Shown: positions 54,784 to 64,000 of the stretch, in pieces
How positions within the stretch are numbered: position 1 is the first letter of the stretch
Layout of the letters: each line of letters opens with the position of its first letter
From: Hyphomicrobiales bacterium
GTDB taxonomy: Bacteria > Pseudomonadota > Alphaproteobacteria > Rhizobiales > Devosiaceae
Reading direction: 5' to 3'
Assembly (NCBI GenBank): GCA_027487555.1
Contig: JAIYDI010000004.1
Location: 1 to 64,000, forward strand
Length of the DNA stretch: 64,000 nucleotides
The notes under the pieces: model-generated
The model's input: the letters and a program-made list of their open reading frames with translations, nothing else
Database searches by the model: none
Told to the model about the DNA's origin: nothing
Made by a program: the position numbers and the translations under genes

Positions 54784-55643
54784 GCTGCATCCCTCGTCTT
54801 GTTCTGGGCGCGGGCCTGATAAATGGTTTTGCCGACCAGGCGGAAATTGTCGCCGCCGGCTCCGAGATTTTCCGAGTGACCGATATAGAGGAAGCCATCC
54901 GGCACGAGGATGGCCCCGAGCCGGGCGAACAACGTCGCCTGGGTCTTCTTGTCGAAATAGATCGCCACGTTCCGGCAGAACACGGCATCGAACGGTCCGC
55001 GCATCGGCCAAGGATTGTGCATCAGATTGAGCTGCTTGAAGGCGACGAGCTGCCGCGCGACGAGCGGAATGCGGACATTGCCACCACCGGCATCCTCGAA
55101 AAGCTTTGCCCGGTCGGACGAAAGCCCCGACAGCTCGGACACGGGATAGAGCCCGGTCGCGGCCTTGGCGACGACGGTGGTATCGATATCGGTAGCGAGG
55201 ATACGGAAATCCCAGCGCTTCAACTCGGGAAAGGCATCGAGCAGCGTGAGCGCGATGGTATAGGGCTCCTGTCCGGTGGAGCAGCCCGCCGACCAGATGC
55301 GCAGCTTGGGCTTGCCGCCGGGCCCCATGCGCGGCTTGCGCTGGATGAGATCGCCGACATAGCCGACCAGATGCTCGAAATGGTGATCCTCGCGCCAGAA
55401 GCGCGTCAGATTGGTGGTCAGGGCGTTGATGAAATCCTGCTGATCATCAGCAGAGCCATGGCGCTCCAGATGATCGAGATAGCTGTCGAAGGAATTGAGG
55501 TCGAGCCCGCGGACCAGCTTTGACAGGCGGGAGACGACCAGCGTCCGCTTGGCGTCGGACAGCGAGATGCCGGCCTCGGCGTAGACCCTTGCCTTGACCC
55601 GGCCAAACTCCCGGTCGCTAAGGGCGAATTCCCCCGATTCCAT
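54780..55643 (-). CDS. cheR: Chemotaxis protein methyltransferase CheR
   Basis: This 287-residue SAM-dependent enzyme methylates receptor glutamates. The N-terminal helical domain carries basic residues (DAKRTLVVSRLSKLVRGL), and the catalytic domain has IWSAGCSTGQEPYTIA and FCRNVAIYF. It could bind the WSEF tail of the adjacent receptor through its beta-subdomain. It overlaps cheB. Confidence 0.95.
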   Translation of the reverse strand: MESGEFALSDREFGRVKARVYAEAGISLSDAKRTLVVSRLSKLVRGLDLNSFDSYLDHLERHGSADDQQDFINALTTNLTRFWREDHHFEHLVGYVGDLIQRKPRMGPGGKPKLRIWSAGCSTGQEPYTIALTLLDAFPELKRWDFRILATDIDTTVVAKAATGLYPVSELSGLSSDRAKLFEDAGGGNVRIPLVARQLVAFKQLNLMHNPWPMRGPFDAVFCRNVAIYFDKKTQATLFARLGAILVPDGFLYIGHSENLGAGGDNFRLVGKTIYQARAQNKTRDAA

Positions 55644-55663
55644 TGCCTCTCCTCATGATCCGG

Positions 55664-57115
55664 TCAGTCGGCACGGCGCCGCGACGGCAGTTGCAGAGCC
55701 CGCTGGGCCTCGGTCCCCAGCGCGCTGACGCTGCCCCCGACACGGGCGATTGCCCCACTGCCGGATTGCAGTGCTCCCGTCATCATGTCCGCTTCATTGC
55801 TTAGATTCTCTAAATTCCCACCCAACTCGGCGAGGATATTTTTGAGCTTAAGTGCGTGGTCGGCAGAAAAACCGGCCTGCTCGCGCGAGCGGCCGACCAG
55901 ATCGCGGATTTCGCGCGTGGCTTTCTGCGTCGCCTGGGCAAGGGTGCGGACCTCGCTGGCGACGACGGCAAAGCCCGCGCCCTTGTCGCCGGCTCGGGCC
56001 GCTTCAACGGCGGCGTTGAGGGCGAGCAGATTGGTGCGGAAGCTCACATCCTCGACGGTGGCGACGAGCCGATCGATCTCGGCGGTGGTGGCACTGGCGC
56101 CGGAGGCGGCGCTGCGGGTTTCCTCGGCGCCGAGCGCGGCCGCGTTGGCGAGGCGGCGGGCCTCGGCCTCAAGCGTCTTGACGGCGCGGGCGCGTTGTTC
56201 GCCAAGAACGAAGGCATCGGATGCGGCTGCGAGCCCCTCACGCCCGCGGTCGGCCAGTTCGGCAAAGGTCGCAACGCTGGCGCGATAGCGATCGATGGCT
56301 TCGAGAATGGCGTCGAGCTTCGATTCAAGCCGCTCGACCTGGGCGGCCAGATCGTCGCGATCCTCGTAGAGCAGGCCCTGCAAGTCCTGCAGTTCAGAGA
56401 CGCGGCGCGCAAGCGGCGCGGCGGGCAGGAGATCGGCCGCCGCGACGGGCTTGCCGGCAAGGAGCGCATCGATGGCGCGGGCCGCAGCGGTTTCGGATGC
56501 GACGAGGTCGATGAGCAGCGCCCCGGTGGGATTGTCGGCCGCGGCGGGAAGCCGGCCGCCGGAGCGGGCAGCGACAAGGGACCGCAGCAGATCTGGCGCA
56601 ATACGGTCGCCGAGCGGCGTGAACAGCACGAGATGCCGGTCTGAGGCGAGGGCGACACGATCGAGCCGCATCGGGTATCCGGCGATGTCATGATCGCCCG
56701 CCGCGGCGCCGAGGCGTGCCCGATGCGCATCGGACAGACCCGCGGTTTCGGCGAGCACTGCACCGTCGGGATCGACAATGGCGGCGGGCAGACCGAGGGC
56801 GGAGAAGCCCAGACGGACGAGATGGGCGCGCTCGAGGCGGCCATGGATGCAGCGGGCGATGGCGTCGATGGAGGTGGGATCATCGCCGGGCTTGAGGCCG
56901 ACGGCCTGGCCGAGCAGCGCCAGGCGATTTTCGGCCGCCCGACGATCGCGCCGGGCGGAGACCAGCCCAAAGGCGAGCGGAGCAGCGATGGCAGGCAGGG
57001 CTATGGCGATGCCGGGCAGCGTCGGGCCGAAAGTGGCCATGCCCGCAGCGGCCGCGACGGCGCCTGCGACCCAGACCAGATGGGCAAAGCGTGCCATGAC
57101 GCCCTGACGCAGCAT
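55664..57115 (-). CDS. Methyl-accepting chemotaxis protein, membrane-associated
   Basis: This 483-residue receptor has two closely spaced N-terminal hydrophobic segments (about 10-50), a cytoplasmic helical linker region with a weak PAS-like section, and a short signalling hairpin ([36 protein letters not shown]). There is no large periplasmic domain, so it probably senses an internal signal. No CheR-binding pentapeptide is present at the C-terminus. It leads the cheR-cheB-cheY group. Confidence 0.88.
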   Translation of the reverse strand: MLRQGVMARFAHLVWVAGAVAAAAGMATFGPTLPGIAIALPAIAAPLAFGLVSARRDRRAAENRLALLGQAVGLKPGDDPTSIDAIARCIHGRLERAHLVRLGFSALGLPAAIVDPDGAVLAETAGLSDAHRARLGAAAGDHDIAGYPMRLDRVALASDRHLVLFTPLGDRIAPDLLRSLVAARSGGRLPAAADNPTGALLIDLVASETAAARAIDALLAGKPVAAADLLPAAPLARRVSELQDLQGLLYEDRDDLAAQVERLESKLDAILEAIDRYRASVATFAELADRGREGLAAASDAFVLGEQRARAVKTLEAEARRLANAAALGAEETRSAASGASATTAEIDRLVATVEDVSFRTNLLALNAAVEAARAGDKGAGFAVVASEVRTLAQATQKATREIRDLVGRSREQAGFSADHALKLKNILAELGGNLENLSNEADMMTGALQSGSGAIARVGGSVSALGTEAQRALQLPSRRRAD

Positions 57116-57173
57116 TGAAAGCGAATCCCCCCGGGCGCACGCGCTTGTTCGGGAGAAATGCTAGCCCCGTATG

Positions 57174-57263
57174 GTTAACCAATGGTCACTGCGGGGCGGA
57201 CACGGTAAGGCGCGGTTAAGGGGGGGTGAGGACCCCGCGCGAATGCAGTGAACTCCCCTTAAC
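57174..57263. promoter_or_regulatory. Cluster of CtrA-like half-sites upstream of the che operon
   Basis: GTTAA at 57174-57178, GTTAA at 57215-57219 and TTAAC at 57259-57263 lie within 90 bp upstream of the receptor gene that begins the che group. Each has only a poor partner at N7, so they are half-sites at best. CtrA commonly controls motility genes in this class. Confidence 0.3.
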
Positions 57264-57357
57264 GTAGGTCGGGTCGTTGGAGCACACTCTGGGACAATTC
57301 AAACTAGATGCCCCCGCCAAGACCCTTGTGATTTAGCAGAACAACGCTCATCTAAGA

Positions 57358-57579
57358 TTGTTACTTAAAGCGGAAATTAACCTGCCAGTCACTTTGAAAG
57401 ACCTAGCCGACGAATGGCGTCGTCAGCAAGACCTGTATCGAGACCAGATTGATTTGATGAAATATGGCGTTTTCCCGGATCACAGACTCTCTGAGTTCGA
57501 ACGAAATGATGTCCGCAGCAGTCTAGAGCTGATGATCGCTCGGTTTGACGAGTTGCTAGTCAAACATGGTTCGCGATAG
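57358..57579 (+). CDS. Small hypothetical protein in locally AT-rich DNA
   Basis: This 73-residue ORF would encode a charged helical protein (VTLKDLADEWRRQQDLYRDQ and LELMIARFDELLVKHG). The best start is a TTG at 57358; no strong ribosome-binding site is seen. The region is clearly less GC-rich than its neighbours, hinting at horizontal origin. It lies between the che operon and a dispersed repeat. Confidence 0.45.
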   Translation: MLLKAEINLPVTLKDLADEWRRQQDLYRDQIDLMKYGVFPDHRLSEFERNDVRSSLELMIARFDELLVKHGSR

Positions 57580-57638
57580 CGCTCAGATATCATCCAGCGC
57601 TCGACGCAGCATACAGACGTAAGAGCAGCGCAAGGTGC

Positions 57639-57687
57639 CCCCCTCACCCGGCGCTCCGCGCCACCCTCTCCCTCGCGAGGGAGAGGG
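57639..57687. repeat. Dispersed palindromic repeat
   Basis: A 24-bp segment (57639-57662) identical to positions 1-24 is followed by a perfect palindrome with 12-bp arms (57664-57675 and 57676-57687). The palindrome starts CCCTCTCCCTCG. This is the uninterrupted form of the repeat family at the left edge. Confidence 0.75.
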
Positions 57688-57740
57688 AATCCCGACTGAT
57701 GGTCGAGGGACGCCGAATGAGGAAGAGGGACTGAACCCGA

Positions 57741-58334
57741 TCAGAACAATTCGATATCGTCCACCGGCGGCTTGACCACCGTACGGCGGCTCTTGGCCAC
57801 CGCGATTTCCTCGTTGGCGATCGACTGGTTGGCGCTGTTGTCGAGGCGCTTGACGAAGGCGCGCCCGGTGGCGGGCTGGAACATGACGCGCCGCGCATAG
57901 GTGCCGCCCAGATCCTCGCCGGACACCTGGTAGCCTTCGTTGGCAAGGAATTCGCGAACGAATTCGATGTTCTTGGCGCCGACATCGTCGAGCGCGGGAT
58001 TGATCTTGCCGCCGCCGAAAATCTTGATCTCGAGGTTCTGCTTCCGGCCGGTGCCGCGGCTCAGGACCTTGTTGATCAATTGCTCCATGGCGAAGGCACC
58101 GTAGCGCGCCGACGCGCCATAGCGATCGCGCGAGGAGCCGGATTGCTCGGCCAGGAGGAAATGGTTCATGCCGCCGATATTGGCGACCTTGTCGCGAATG
58201 CAGGCTGAAACGCAGCTGCCCAGCACGGTTGAGAAGGTGACTTCGTTATCGGCGGAAATCAGACAATCGCCCTGATGGACGGTTGTGACGACCCCGCGGT
58301 CGAACTCAGTCGGCAAAGAACTCGAAAGACCCAT
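57741..58334 (-). CDS. cheD: Chemoreceptor glutamine deamidase CheD
   Basis: This 197-residue protein has the CheD active-site Cys and loop in VLGSCVSACIRD, GGMNHFLL with the His, and FGGGKI. It converts receptor glutamines to methylatable glutamates. The C-terminus is DDIELF. It is divergent from a CheT-like gene and separated from the cheR-cheB operon by a small ORF and a repeat. Confidence 0.94.
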   Translation of the reverse strand: MGLSSSLPTEFDRGVVTTVHQGDCLISADNEVTFSTVLGSCVSACIRDKVANIGGMNHFLLAEQSGSSRDRYGASARYGAFAMEQLINKVLSRGTGRKQNLEIKIFGGGKINPALDDVGAKNIEFVREFLANEGYQVSGEDLGGTYARRVMFQPATGRAFVKRLDNSANQSIANEEIAVAKSRRTVVKPPVDDIELF

Positions 58335-58378
58335 CGGCGTGATGACCTCGCATTGCCTGATATGGATAGGACCAAATC

Positions 58379-58395
58379 GTTAGCTAAGCGCTAAC
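58379..58395. promoter_or_regulatory. Inverted repeat between cheD and the CheT-like gene
   Basis: GTTAG-CTAAGCG-CTAAC has perfect 5-bp arms at N7 spacing. It resembles a degenerate CtrA-type site and lies in the 157-bp divergent promoter region. Confidence 0.35.
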
Positions 58396-58491
58396 CACGA
58401 GGCTGGTGGTCGACCCGTGTTTTGATCCGTTGCAAGAAGGTATTCAGAATTTGCCGCTATGGTCAGGGTCAGATTGGGAGCCCGACTCTAG

Positions 58492-58848
58492 ATGACACTT
58501 CATAAGCTCTCGCGAGAACTCGAAGAAACCGCGAGACAGACCGCCGTGATGGTGGATGGCGTTATCCAGGCGCTGGAACTGCTGGCCGACCGCGGCGTGC
58601 CGGCGGAAGAAGCGCGCCGGGAAGCGGTGAACATCATGGTGCATGCCCTGCAGGGGCAGGACCGAATCGAGCAGCGGCTGAGGAACATGGCGCATGCCGT
58701 GCGCCAGTTCGCGCTGCTGCCCGCCGATGCGACCGAGGATACGTTCGCCGAAATCTGGTCGGGGCTGGTTCTCGACGAATTGCGCGTGCCTGGCCTTTCG
58801 GGCGGCACGGCGACACACCCCTCGCATGGCGACGCCGAGCTGTTCTAG
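58492..58848 (+). CDS. CheT/CheZ-like chemotaxis protein
   Basis: This 118-residue all-helical protein has two predicted long helices (residues 3-35 and 45-75). The second contains QGQDRIEQRL with D57 and Q61, the DxxxQ arrangement that CheZ and related phosphatases use to dephosphorylate CheY-P. It ends GDAELF, much like the CheD tail DDIELF. Position opposite cheD matches rhizobial cheD-cheT. Phosphatase activity is inferred; CheT in related species may act differently. Confidence 0.65.
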   Translation: MTLHKLSRELEETARQTAVMVDGVIQALELLADRGVPAEEARREAVNIMVHALQGQDRIEQRLRNMAHAVRQFALLPADATEDTFAEIWSGLVLDELRVPGLSGGTATHPSHGDAELF

Positions 58849-59101
58849 ATACTTCTTGGTTGAAACGCCGAGACGATCTACACCCCTGTTTTATCATGCT
58901 TTTGAACCGGGAAAGCCATGCAGCTCTCCCTGAAAGCGCTCTCGGCCACGTGCCGTTTCCGGAGAGGGAAACGTCGAAGGTGCGTTGCCGCTTCTCCTCC
59001 TGGCACCGTGACCGACCAACGGCAGACCGGCACACATACGGGAGAAGGGCCGGAGCGGGGACGCTACCGGCCATTCTCGTCCGGGGCCGGTCCATGGCGA
59101 A

Positions 59102-61789
59102 TCAGCTGGCGCGACGGGGGGCGGAAAGCCAGGAGCGCGCCGCCGCAAAGGCGGGCAACTCACTTGCCGGCATCGGACGGGCCAGGAGATAGCCCTGCAG
59201 CGAGGCACAGCCCAGATCGCACAGGATGCGGGCATGCGCCTCCGTCTCGACGCCCTCGCCGAGCACCTCGATGCCGAGCGCACGGCCGATATCGACGATT
59301 GAGGCGAGGAGCCGGCGCTGCGCCACCGAATCCACAATGGGCTCGACCAGCTGACGGGCGATCTTCAGCCGATAGGGCTTCAGTTGCATGAGCGAGACGA
59401 TGGACGCATAGCCGGTGCCGAAATCGTCGATCTCGATGTCGATGCCCAGATCCTTGATCTGCTCGATGTTCCAGCGGACCATTTCGTCGGTTTCGTCGAG
59501 GAAGATGGACTCCACGAGCTCGAAGGCGATCGTACCAGGCGCTATGGCAAGGCTGCGCAACGAGGCGATCAACTGGTCATCCTGAAGGCGGCGGGCGGAG
59601 ACGTTGACCGAAACGCGGGGCACGACCAGACCCAAGGCGCGCCACTGGGCCATGGCCGCGAGGGACTGCTCGAGGACGAGCCGATCAATGGTAGAAACGA
59701 CGTTCAAATCCTCGGCAACATCGAGGAAAGCGGCGGGAGACAGCAGGCCCTGGGTGGGGTGGTTCCAGCGCACGAGCGCTTCGGCACCGATGATCTCGCG
59801 TGTGCGGGCGTCGAACTGCGGCTGGAAATACGCGACGAACTGGCCGGTATCGAGGCCGTTGAGGATTTCATCGGCGACGCGCTTGGTGCGGATGACTTCG
59901 GCTTCGAGGGCATTGTTGAAGAATTCGTAGCGGTTGCGGCCGCGCGACTTGGCCCGGTAGAGCGCGATATCGGCATTGACGAGAAGACGGCGGGCATCGA
60001 CCGAGCCGCGCTCGGCGGCAATGCCAACCGACACGCCGAAGCGGCACTCATGCCCGCTATAGATGATGGGGCGGCGCATTTCGCACACAATGGCATCGGC
60101 GATTTGCGCCAAACGCGGCTCGTCGTCGGTGTGGCAGACCATGACGAACTCGTCGCCGCCGATACGGGCGACGAAATCATCGGGATTGTCGACGGTCTGG
60201 ACGCGGGCGCGCAGCACGTCGGCGACATGCACCAGCATGGCATCGCCAGCGGCATGACCAAGCGTATCGTTGATCTGCTTGAAGCGATCGAGGTCGATAT
60301 GCAGCAACGCCAGCCCTGACTCCTGGGCTCGGGCAGTGGTGGGGTGGTTCTGCAGCCACTGATCGAGAAAGCGTCGATTGGGCAGGTCGGTGAGCGAATC
60401 GTGCAGCGCATTGTGCTCGATGCGGGCACGGGTCGCCTCAAGCTCGGCATTGCGGGCCTCGCTCAGGCGATTGGCGAGCCGCAGATCTTCGTTGAGGGCA
60501 GCATCGGCCGACACATCCCAGTTGACGCCGAGCATGCGGCGGCCGCCCTCGGGCTCGGCGAATACGGCGCCGATGGCGCGAATATGGCGGGTAACGCCGG
60601 CGGGCGTGACGATACGGAACTCGGAGTGATAGCGCCCATCGCCATCGAGAGCCTGCCGGAATTCACGCGCGGCGCGCTCACGATCTTCCGGATGCACGGC
60701 CATGCGCCAGGTCATGTAGGTGGGCGGCGTGGCACTGCCTTCGACGCCATAGAGGGCGCAGACCCGCTCGTCCCAGACGATATCGCCGGACTCAAGGACA
60801 TATTCGAAGACGCCGACTTCGGACGTATCGAGCGCAAGGTTCAGGCGGCGCGACAGGCGAACGAGTTCGCGCTGGCGTTCGCGCAGGGCAACATGGTTGC
60901 GCTGGCGCTCGGCGATCAGCAGCCCGGCCACGAGGATGGGACCGGTGACGAGCAGCGCGATGAGGAGAAAGCCGCCCCAGATCAACAGCGAAGAGGGCGC
61001 GGTGGTGGGCCAGCCGCCGATGGGCCGGGCATAGATGCGCCAGTTGCCGGCGGGGAGCGCCACATCGGCGGTGATGGGAGCGTCGGACAGGACGTCCGCC
61101 CTGCCATGGAAGAGATCGTGTCCGGAGCCCGAGCCGTCGCGGCCGGCAATGGCGATCTCAAGGGACTTTTCGGCCTCGAACACGCCACTCGCCGCATAGA
61201 GGCGATCAACATCAATGACGGCGGCAACGAGGCCCCAGTAGCTGCGCTCGGGCCCGGTGCCGGCAAAGACCGGGAAGCGGGCGATGAAGCCGCGGCCGCC
61301 CTGCACGAGATCGACCGGGCCGGCGAGCACCATCTTGCCCGTGGTGCGGGCGCGTTCGGCGGCTTCGAACTGTGCCGAAGTCTTGCGAAAATCCAGCCCA
61401 ATGGCCTTCTCGTTGCCGAGCCGGGGGTAGACCATGGTGATGACCATGCCCTTGGCAATGGCCAGGTTGCGCAACTGGGTTTCAGTGGCGAAGACGCGCT
61501 CGGCCAGCGCACCAAAGCGCTTTTCGTCCATATCGAGTTCGGTTTCGAGCGTGGCGAGAAGGCCCCGGACCAACTGGATATTGCCCGCGACATTACCCTC
61601 GAGCCGGGCGCGGACGAGGCTCACCTGCTCGACGACTTCGGCGCGCAACTGCTCGCGGTAGATGGCGAAATTCTGCGAGGCCGCGAAGAAGGCAACGACC
61701 ATCATGACGGAAAAGGTGAGCAGCGCCGGAACCAGCGTAGGCCGCCAGGATGAGGTTTCCACCGGGTGTCGTGTTGGACTGCGCGGCAC
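59102..61789 (-). CDS. CHASE-PAS-GGDEF-EAL cyclic-di-GMP signalling protein
   Basis: The protein is about 895 residues from the GTG at 61789, which follows GGGGGGAAG; an ATG at 61834 would add 15 residues. It has a transmembrane helix, a periplasmic CHASE domain (QLRNLAIAKGMVITMVYPRL), a second transmembrane helix near residue 285, a PAS domain, GGDEF with RIGGDEF and EAL with AEALVRW, DDFGTGYAS and GEGVET. Both catalytic domains look complete. It is monocistronic. Confidence 0.93.
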   Translation of the reverse strand: MPRSPTRHPVETSSWRPTLVPALLTFSVMMVVAFFAASQNFAIYREQLRAEVVEQVSLVRARLEGNVAGNIQLVRGLLATLETELDMDEKRFGALAERVFATETQLRNLAIAKGMVITMVYPRLGNEKAIGLDFRKTSAQFEAAERARTTGKMVLAGPVDLVQGGRGFIARFPVFAGTGPERSYWGLVAAVIDVDRLYAASGVFEAEKSLEIAIAGRDGSGSGHDLFHGRADVLSDAPITADVALPAGNWRIYARPIGGWPTTAPSSLLIWGGFLLIALLVTGPILVAGLLIAERQRNHVALRERQRELVRLSRRLNLALDTSEVGVFEYVLESGDIVWDERVCALYGVEGSATPPTYMTWRMAVHPEDRERAAREFRQALDGDGRYHSEFRIVTPAGVTRHIRAIGAVFAEPEGGRRMLGVNWDVSADAALNEDLRLANRLSEARNAELEATRARIEHNALHDSLTDLPNRRFLDQWLQNHPTTARAQESGLALLHIDLDRFKQINDTLGHAAGDAMLVHVADVLRARVQTVDNPDDFVARIGGDEFVMVCHTDDEPRLAQIADAIVCEMRRPIIYSGHECRFGVSVGIAAERGSVDARRLLVNADIALYRAKSRGRNRYEFFNNALEAEVIRTKRVADEILNGLDTGQFVAYFQPQFDARTREIIGAEALVRWNHPTQGLLSPAAFLDVAEDLNVVSTIDRLVLEQSLAAMAQWRALGLVVPRVSVNVSARRLQDDQLIASLRSLAIAPGTIAFELVESIFLDETDEMVRWNIEQIKDLGIDIEIDDFGTGYASIVSLMQLKPYRLKIARQLVEPIVDSVAQRRLLASIVDIGRALGIEVLGEGVETEAHARILCDLGCASLQGYLLARPMPASELPAFAAARSWLSAPRRAS

Positions 61790-61936
61790 GTCGCTTCCCC
61801 CCGGCCAAGACCTTCTGTCCCGGCACGCCTGCATTATTGCGCGTTCCGCAGTTAATCAGGCGCTACGAGAAATCAGGACATCACGTCATGGCTAACCAGG
61901 GGTGAACGACGGGGTGCGTGTAAGTACAGCGGCAGA

Positions 61937-63163
61937 TCAGACGACCTTGGCCCGGCGCCTGTACTGCGGCAGATCCCAGGCGCGAGTCGCAAGGATTTCG
62001 GCGAGAATGCGGGCCGCGGCGGCCACCTCGACATGGCGCAGGTAGAGCGGGGTAAGGCCGAAGCGCAGGATATCGGGCTCGCGGAAATCGCCAATGACGC
62101 CGCGCGCGATCAGCGCCTGCATCACCGCATAGGCCTCGGGGTGGCGGAGCGAGACTTGCGTGCCGCGCCGGTGCGGATCGGCGGGCGTCAGGCACTCGAG
62201 CGGCTGGCCCTCGGCGGCGAGGGTGGACAGGAAGATATCGAAGAGCCTGTCGGCCTTGGCCTTCAGCGCGGCGAGATCGACGCCGGCAAAGGCATCCAGC
62301 GCCTTGTCGAGCGCCGAGAGCGCGAGGATGGGCGGGGTGCCGACGCGCATGGCGTCGATACCAGCCGCGCGGTGGTAGGTATCGGCGAAGGCGAAGGGCG
62401 CGGCATGACCAAGCCAGCCTTCGAGGGGTTGCGCATAGGTCGCAAGATGCCGGGGCGCGACATAGACGAAGGCCGGAGCGCCAGGCCCACCATTGAGATA
62501 TTTGTAGCCGCAGCCGACGGCGAAATCGGCATCGGCGGTGGCCAGACCGACCGGCAATGCGCCGGCGGAATGCGCCAGATCCCAGATGGCGAGCGCGCCT
62601 GCGGCGTGCGCGGCAGCGGTGAGCCCGGCCATGTCGTGGCGGGCGCCGGTGCGGTAGTTGACTTCGGTGAGGAGCAGCACCGCAACATCGGCGGTGAGGG
62701 CGGCCGGGAGCGCTGAGGCCGGGACGGCGCGGACCTCGTGCTCCTCGGCGAGAAGGCGGGCGACGGAATCGGCCATATAGGCATCGGTGGGGAAATTGCC
62801 GGCTTCGGTGAGGATCACCCGGCGACCGGGGCGGAGGCGGAGCGCCGCGACCAGCACCTTGAACAGGTTTACCGAGGTGGAATCGGCGGCAACGACAGTG
62901 CCTGCGGCCGCACCAATAAGCGGCGCGATGCGGTTGCCGACGCGCGCCGGCAGATCGATCCAGTCATGGTTGTTCCACGAGCGGATCAACCCCTCGCCCC
63001 ACTGGGTTTCGGTCACCGCCGCGACATGGGCCGGCACATCGGCGGGCAGCGCGCCCAGCGAATTGCCATCGAGATAGATGATACCCTCAGGCAGGCGGAA
63101 GCGGGCGCGGAGGGGGGCCAGCGGATCGTCTCGATCGAGGGCGGCAAGGTCGGGCGTGAGCAT
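61937..63163 (-). CDS. kynU: Kynureninase
   Basis: This 408-residue PLP enzyme cleaves kynurenine to anthranilate and alanine. FRLPEGIIYLDGNSLG, DSTSVNLFKVL, WDLAHSAGALPV and the Schiff-base lysine in GYKYLNGGPGAP are canonical. ATG at 63163 gives the usual N-terminus; the longer frame is unneeded. No tryptophan dioxygenase or formamidase gene lies nearby. A direct-repeat operator candidate lies upstream. Confidence 0.94.
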   Translation of the reverse strand: MLTPDLAALDRDDPLAPLRARFRLPEGIIYLDGNSLGALPADVPAHVAAVTETQWGEGLIRSWNNHDWIDLPARVGNRIAPLIGAAAGTVVAADSTSVNLFKVLVAALRLRPGRRVILTEAGNFPTDAYMADSVARLLAEEHEVRAVPASALPAALTADVAVLLLTEVNYRTGARHDMAGLTAAAHAAGALAIWDLAHSAGALPVGLATADADFAVGCGYKYLNGGPGAPAFVYVAPRHLATYAQPLEGWLGHAAPFAFADTYHRAAGIDAMRVGTPPILALSALDKALDAFAGVDLAALKAKADRLFDIFLSTLAAEGQPLECLTPADPHRRGTQVSLRHPEAYAVMQALIARGVIGDFREPDILRFGLTPLYLRHVEVAAAARILAEILATRAWDLPQYRRRAKVV

Positions 63164-63209
63164 GGAGCGGTGATAGCACGGCAGCAGCGCGCCAGCGGAC
63201 CGCAAGCAG

Positions 63210-63247
63210 AGTGCGACTTTAGTCTGATCCTTCAGTACGACTTTGGT
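63210..63247. promoter_or_regulatory. Direct-repeat candidate operator
   Basis: AGTGCGACTTTAGT (63210-63223) and AGTACGACTTTGGT (63234-63247) are direct repeats 24 bp apart, with a weaker CGACTT at 63264-63269. They lie in the 175-bp divergent region between kynU and the ABC ATPase. Confidence 0.45.
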
Positions 63248-63338
63248 ATTATTCACGAGCTTTCGACTTGCATGGCGCGGCCTGAGTGGGGAAGGTCAGC
63301 CCATTGCAAGGGGCGAACGCCCGGCGGAGGAGACACTC

Positions 63339-64000
<662 letters not shown>

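Noticed and set aside
58849-59101. Possible regulatory RNA between the CheT-like gene and the CHASE-GGDEF-EAL gene
   Set aside because: Short inverted segments are present but no convincing stem series or T tract.

Overview
The window is a gene-dense, high-GC chromosomal segment from an alphaproteobacterium of the Hyphomicrobiales (Rhizobiales), most likely a Devosia-like lineage. This is inferred from gene content and from regulatory signatures seen in the DNA: a GTTC-N7-GTTC LexA-type box, a perfect TTAA-N7-TTAAC CtrA-type box, a CpdR-like receiver, DUF2125, and an alphaproteobacterial-style cheR/cheB/cheD set. The genus was not verified by any search. No rRNA, tRNA, CRISPR array, integrase or transposase was recognised.

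Layout. 0-12 kb: HxlR regulator divergent from a GH3 glucosidase with a PA14 insert; a D,D-carboxypeptidase; a LysR/SDR divergent pair with a HIG1-type membrane protein; PduO-type cobalamin adenosyltransferase; two small unknown ORFs; a PfkB kinase and TlpA thioredoxin divergent from argH; a ChaC-like cyclotransferase. 12-24.5 kb: pyruvate carboxylase with a translationally coupled unknown gene, then small enzymes and stress genes (GFA, GNAT, cytidine deaminase, PACE efflux, ArsR/AHSA1 pair, YbaK) and two isoprenoid genes, ispG and ispA. 24.7-38 kb: rpmF, fumC, a GNAT/gloB pair divergent from methyltransferase-hisC-tyrC, DUF2125, an unknown gene under a LexA-type box, plsC-ftsX-ftsE, and a zinc-ribbon protein overlapping a CpdR-like receiver. 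38-50 kb: lysA, a GGDEF/EAL protein, an orphan betaine-type binding protein, and a branched-chain amino acid (liv) uptake locus split by a RES/Xre toxin-antitoxin module, followed by mgsA. 49.8-50.4 kb: a DUF559 nuclease gene bracketed by about 70-bp inverted repeats. 50.4-58.9 kb: chemotaxis genes (two receptors, cheY, cheB, cheR, cheD, and a CheT/CheZ-like protein) without cheA or cheW. 59-64 kb: a large CHASE-PAS-GGDEF-EAL protein, kynureninase, and the 5' part of a UgpC/MalK-type ATPase that runs off the window.

How the parts work together. Most genes are core metabolism or cell-cycle and envelope functions in short operons with overlapping stops and starts. The accessory signals are dispersed palindromic repeats, including one inserted into another at the left edge; the inverted-repeat-bounded DUF559 cassette; the RES/Xre module with a promoter-embedded operator; and the LexA-box gene. 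The best candidates for something undescribed are the DUF559 cassette, the SOS-type orphan gene, and the CheT-like protein that shares a C-terminal ELF tail with CheD.
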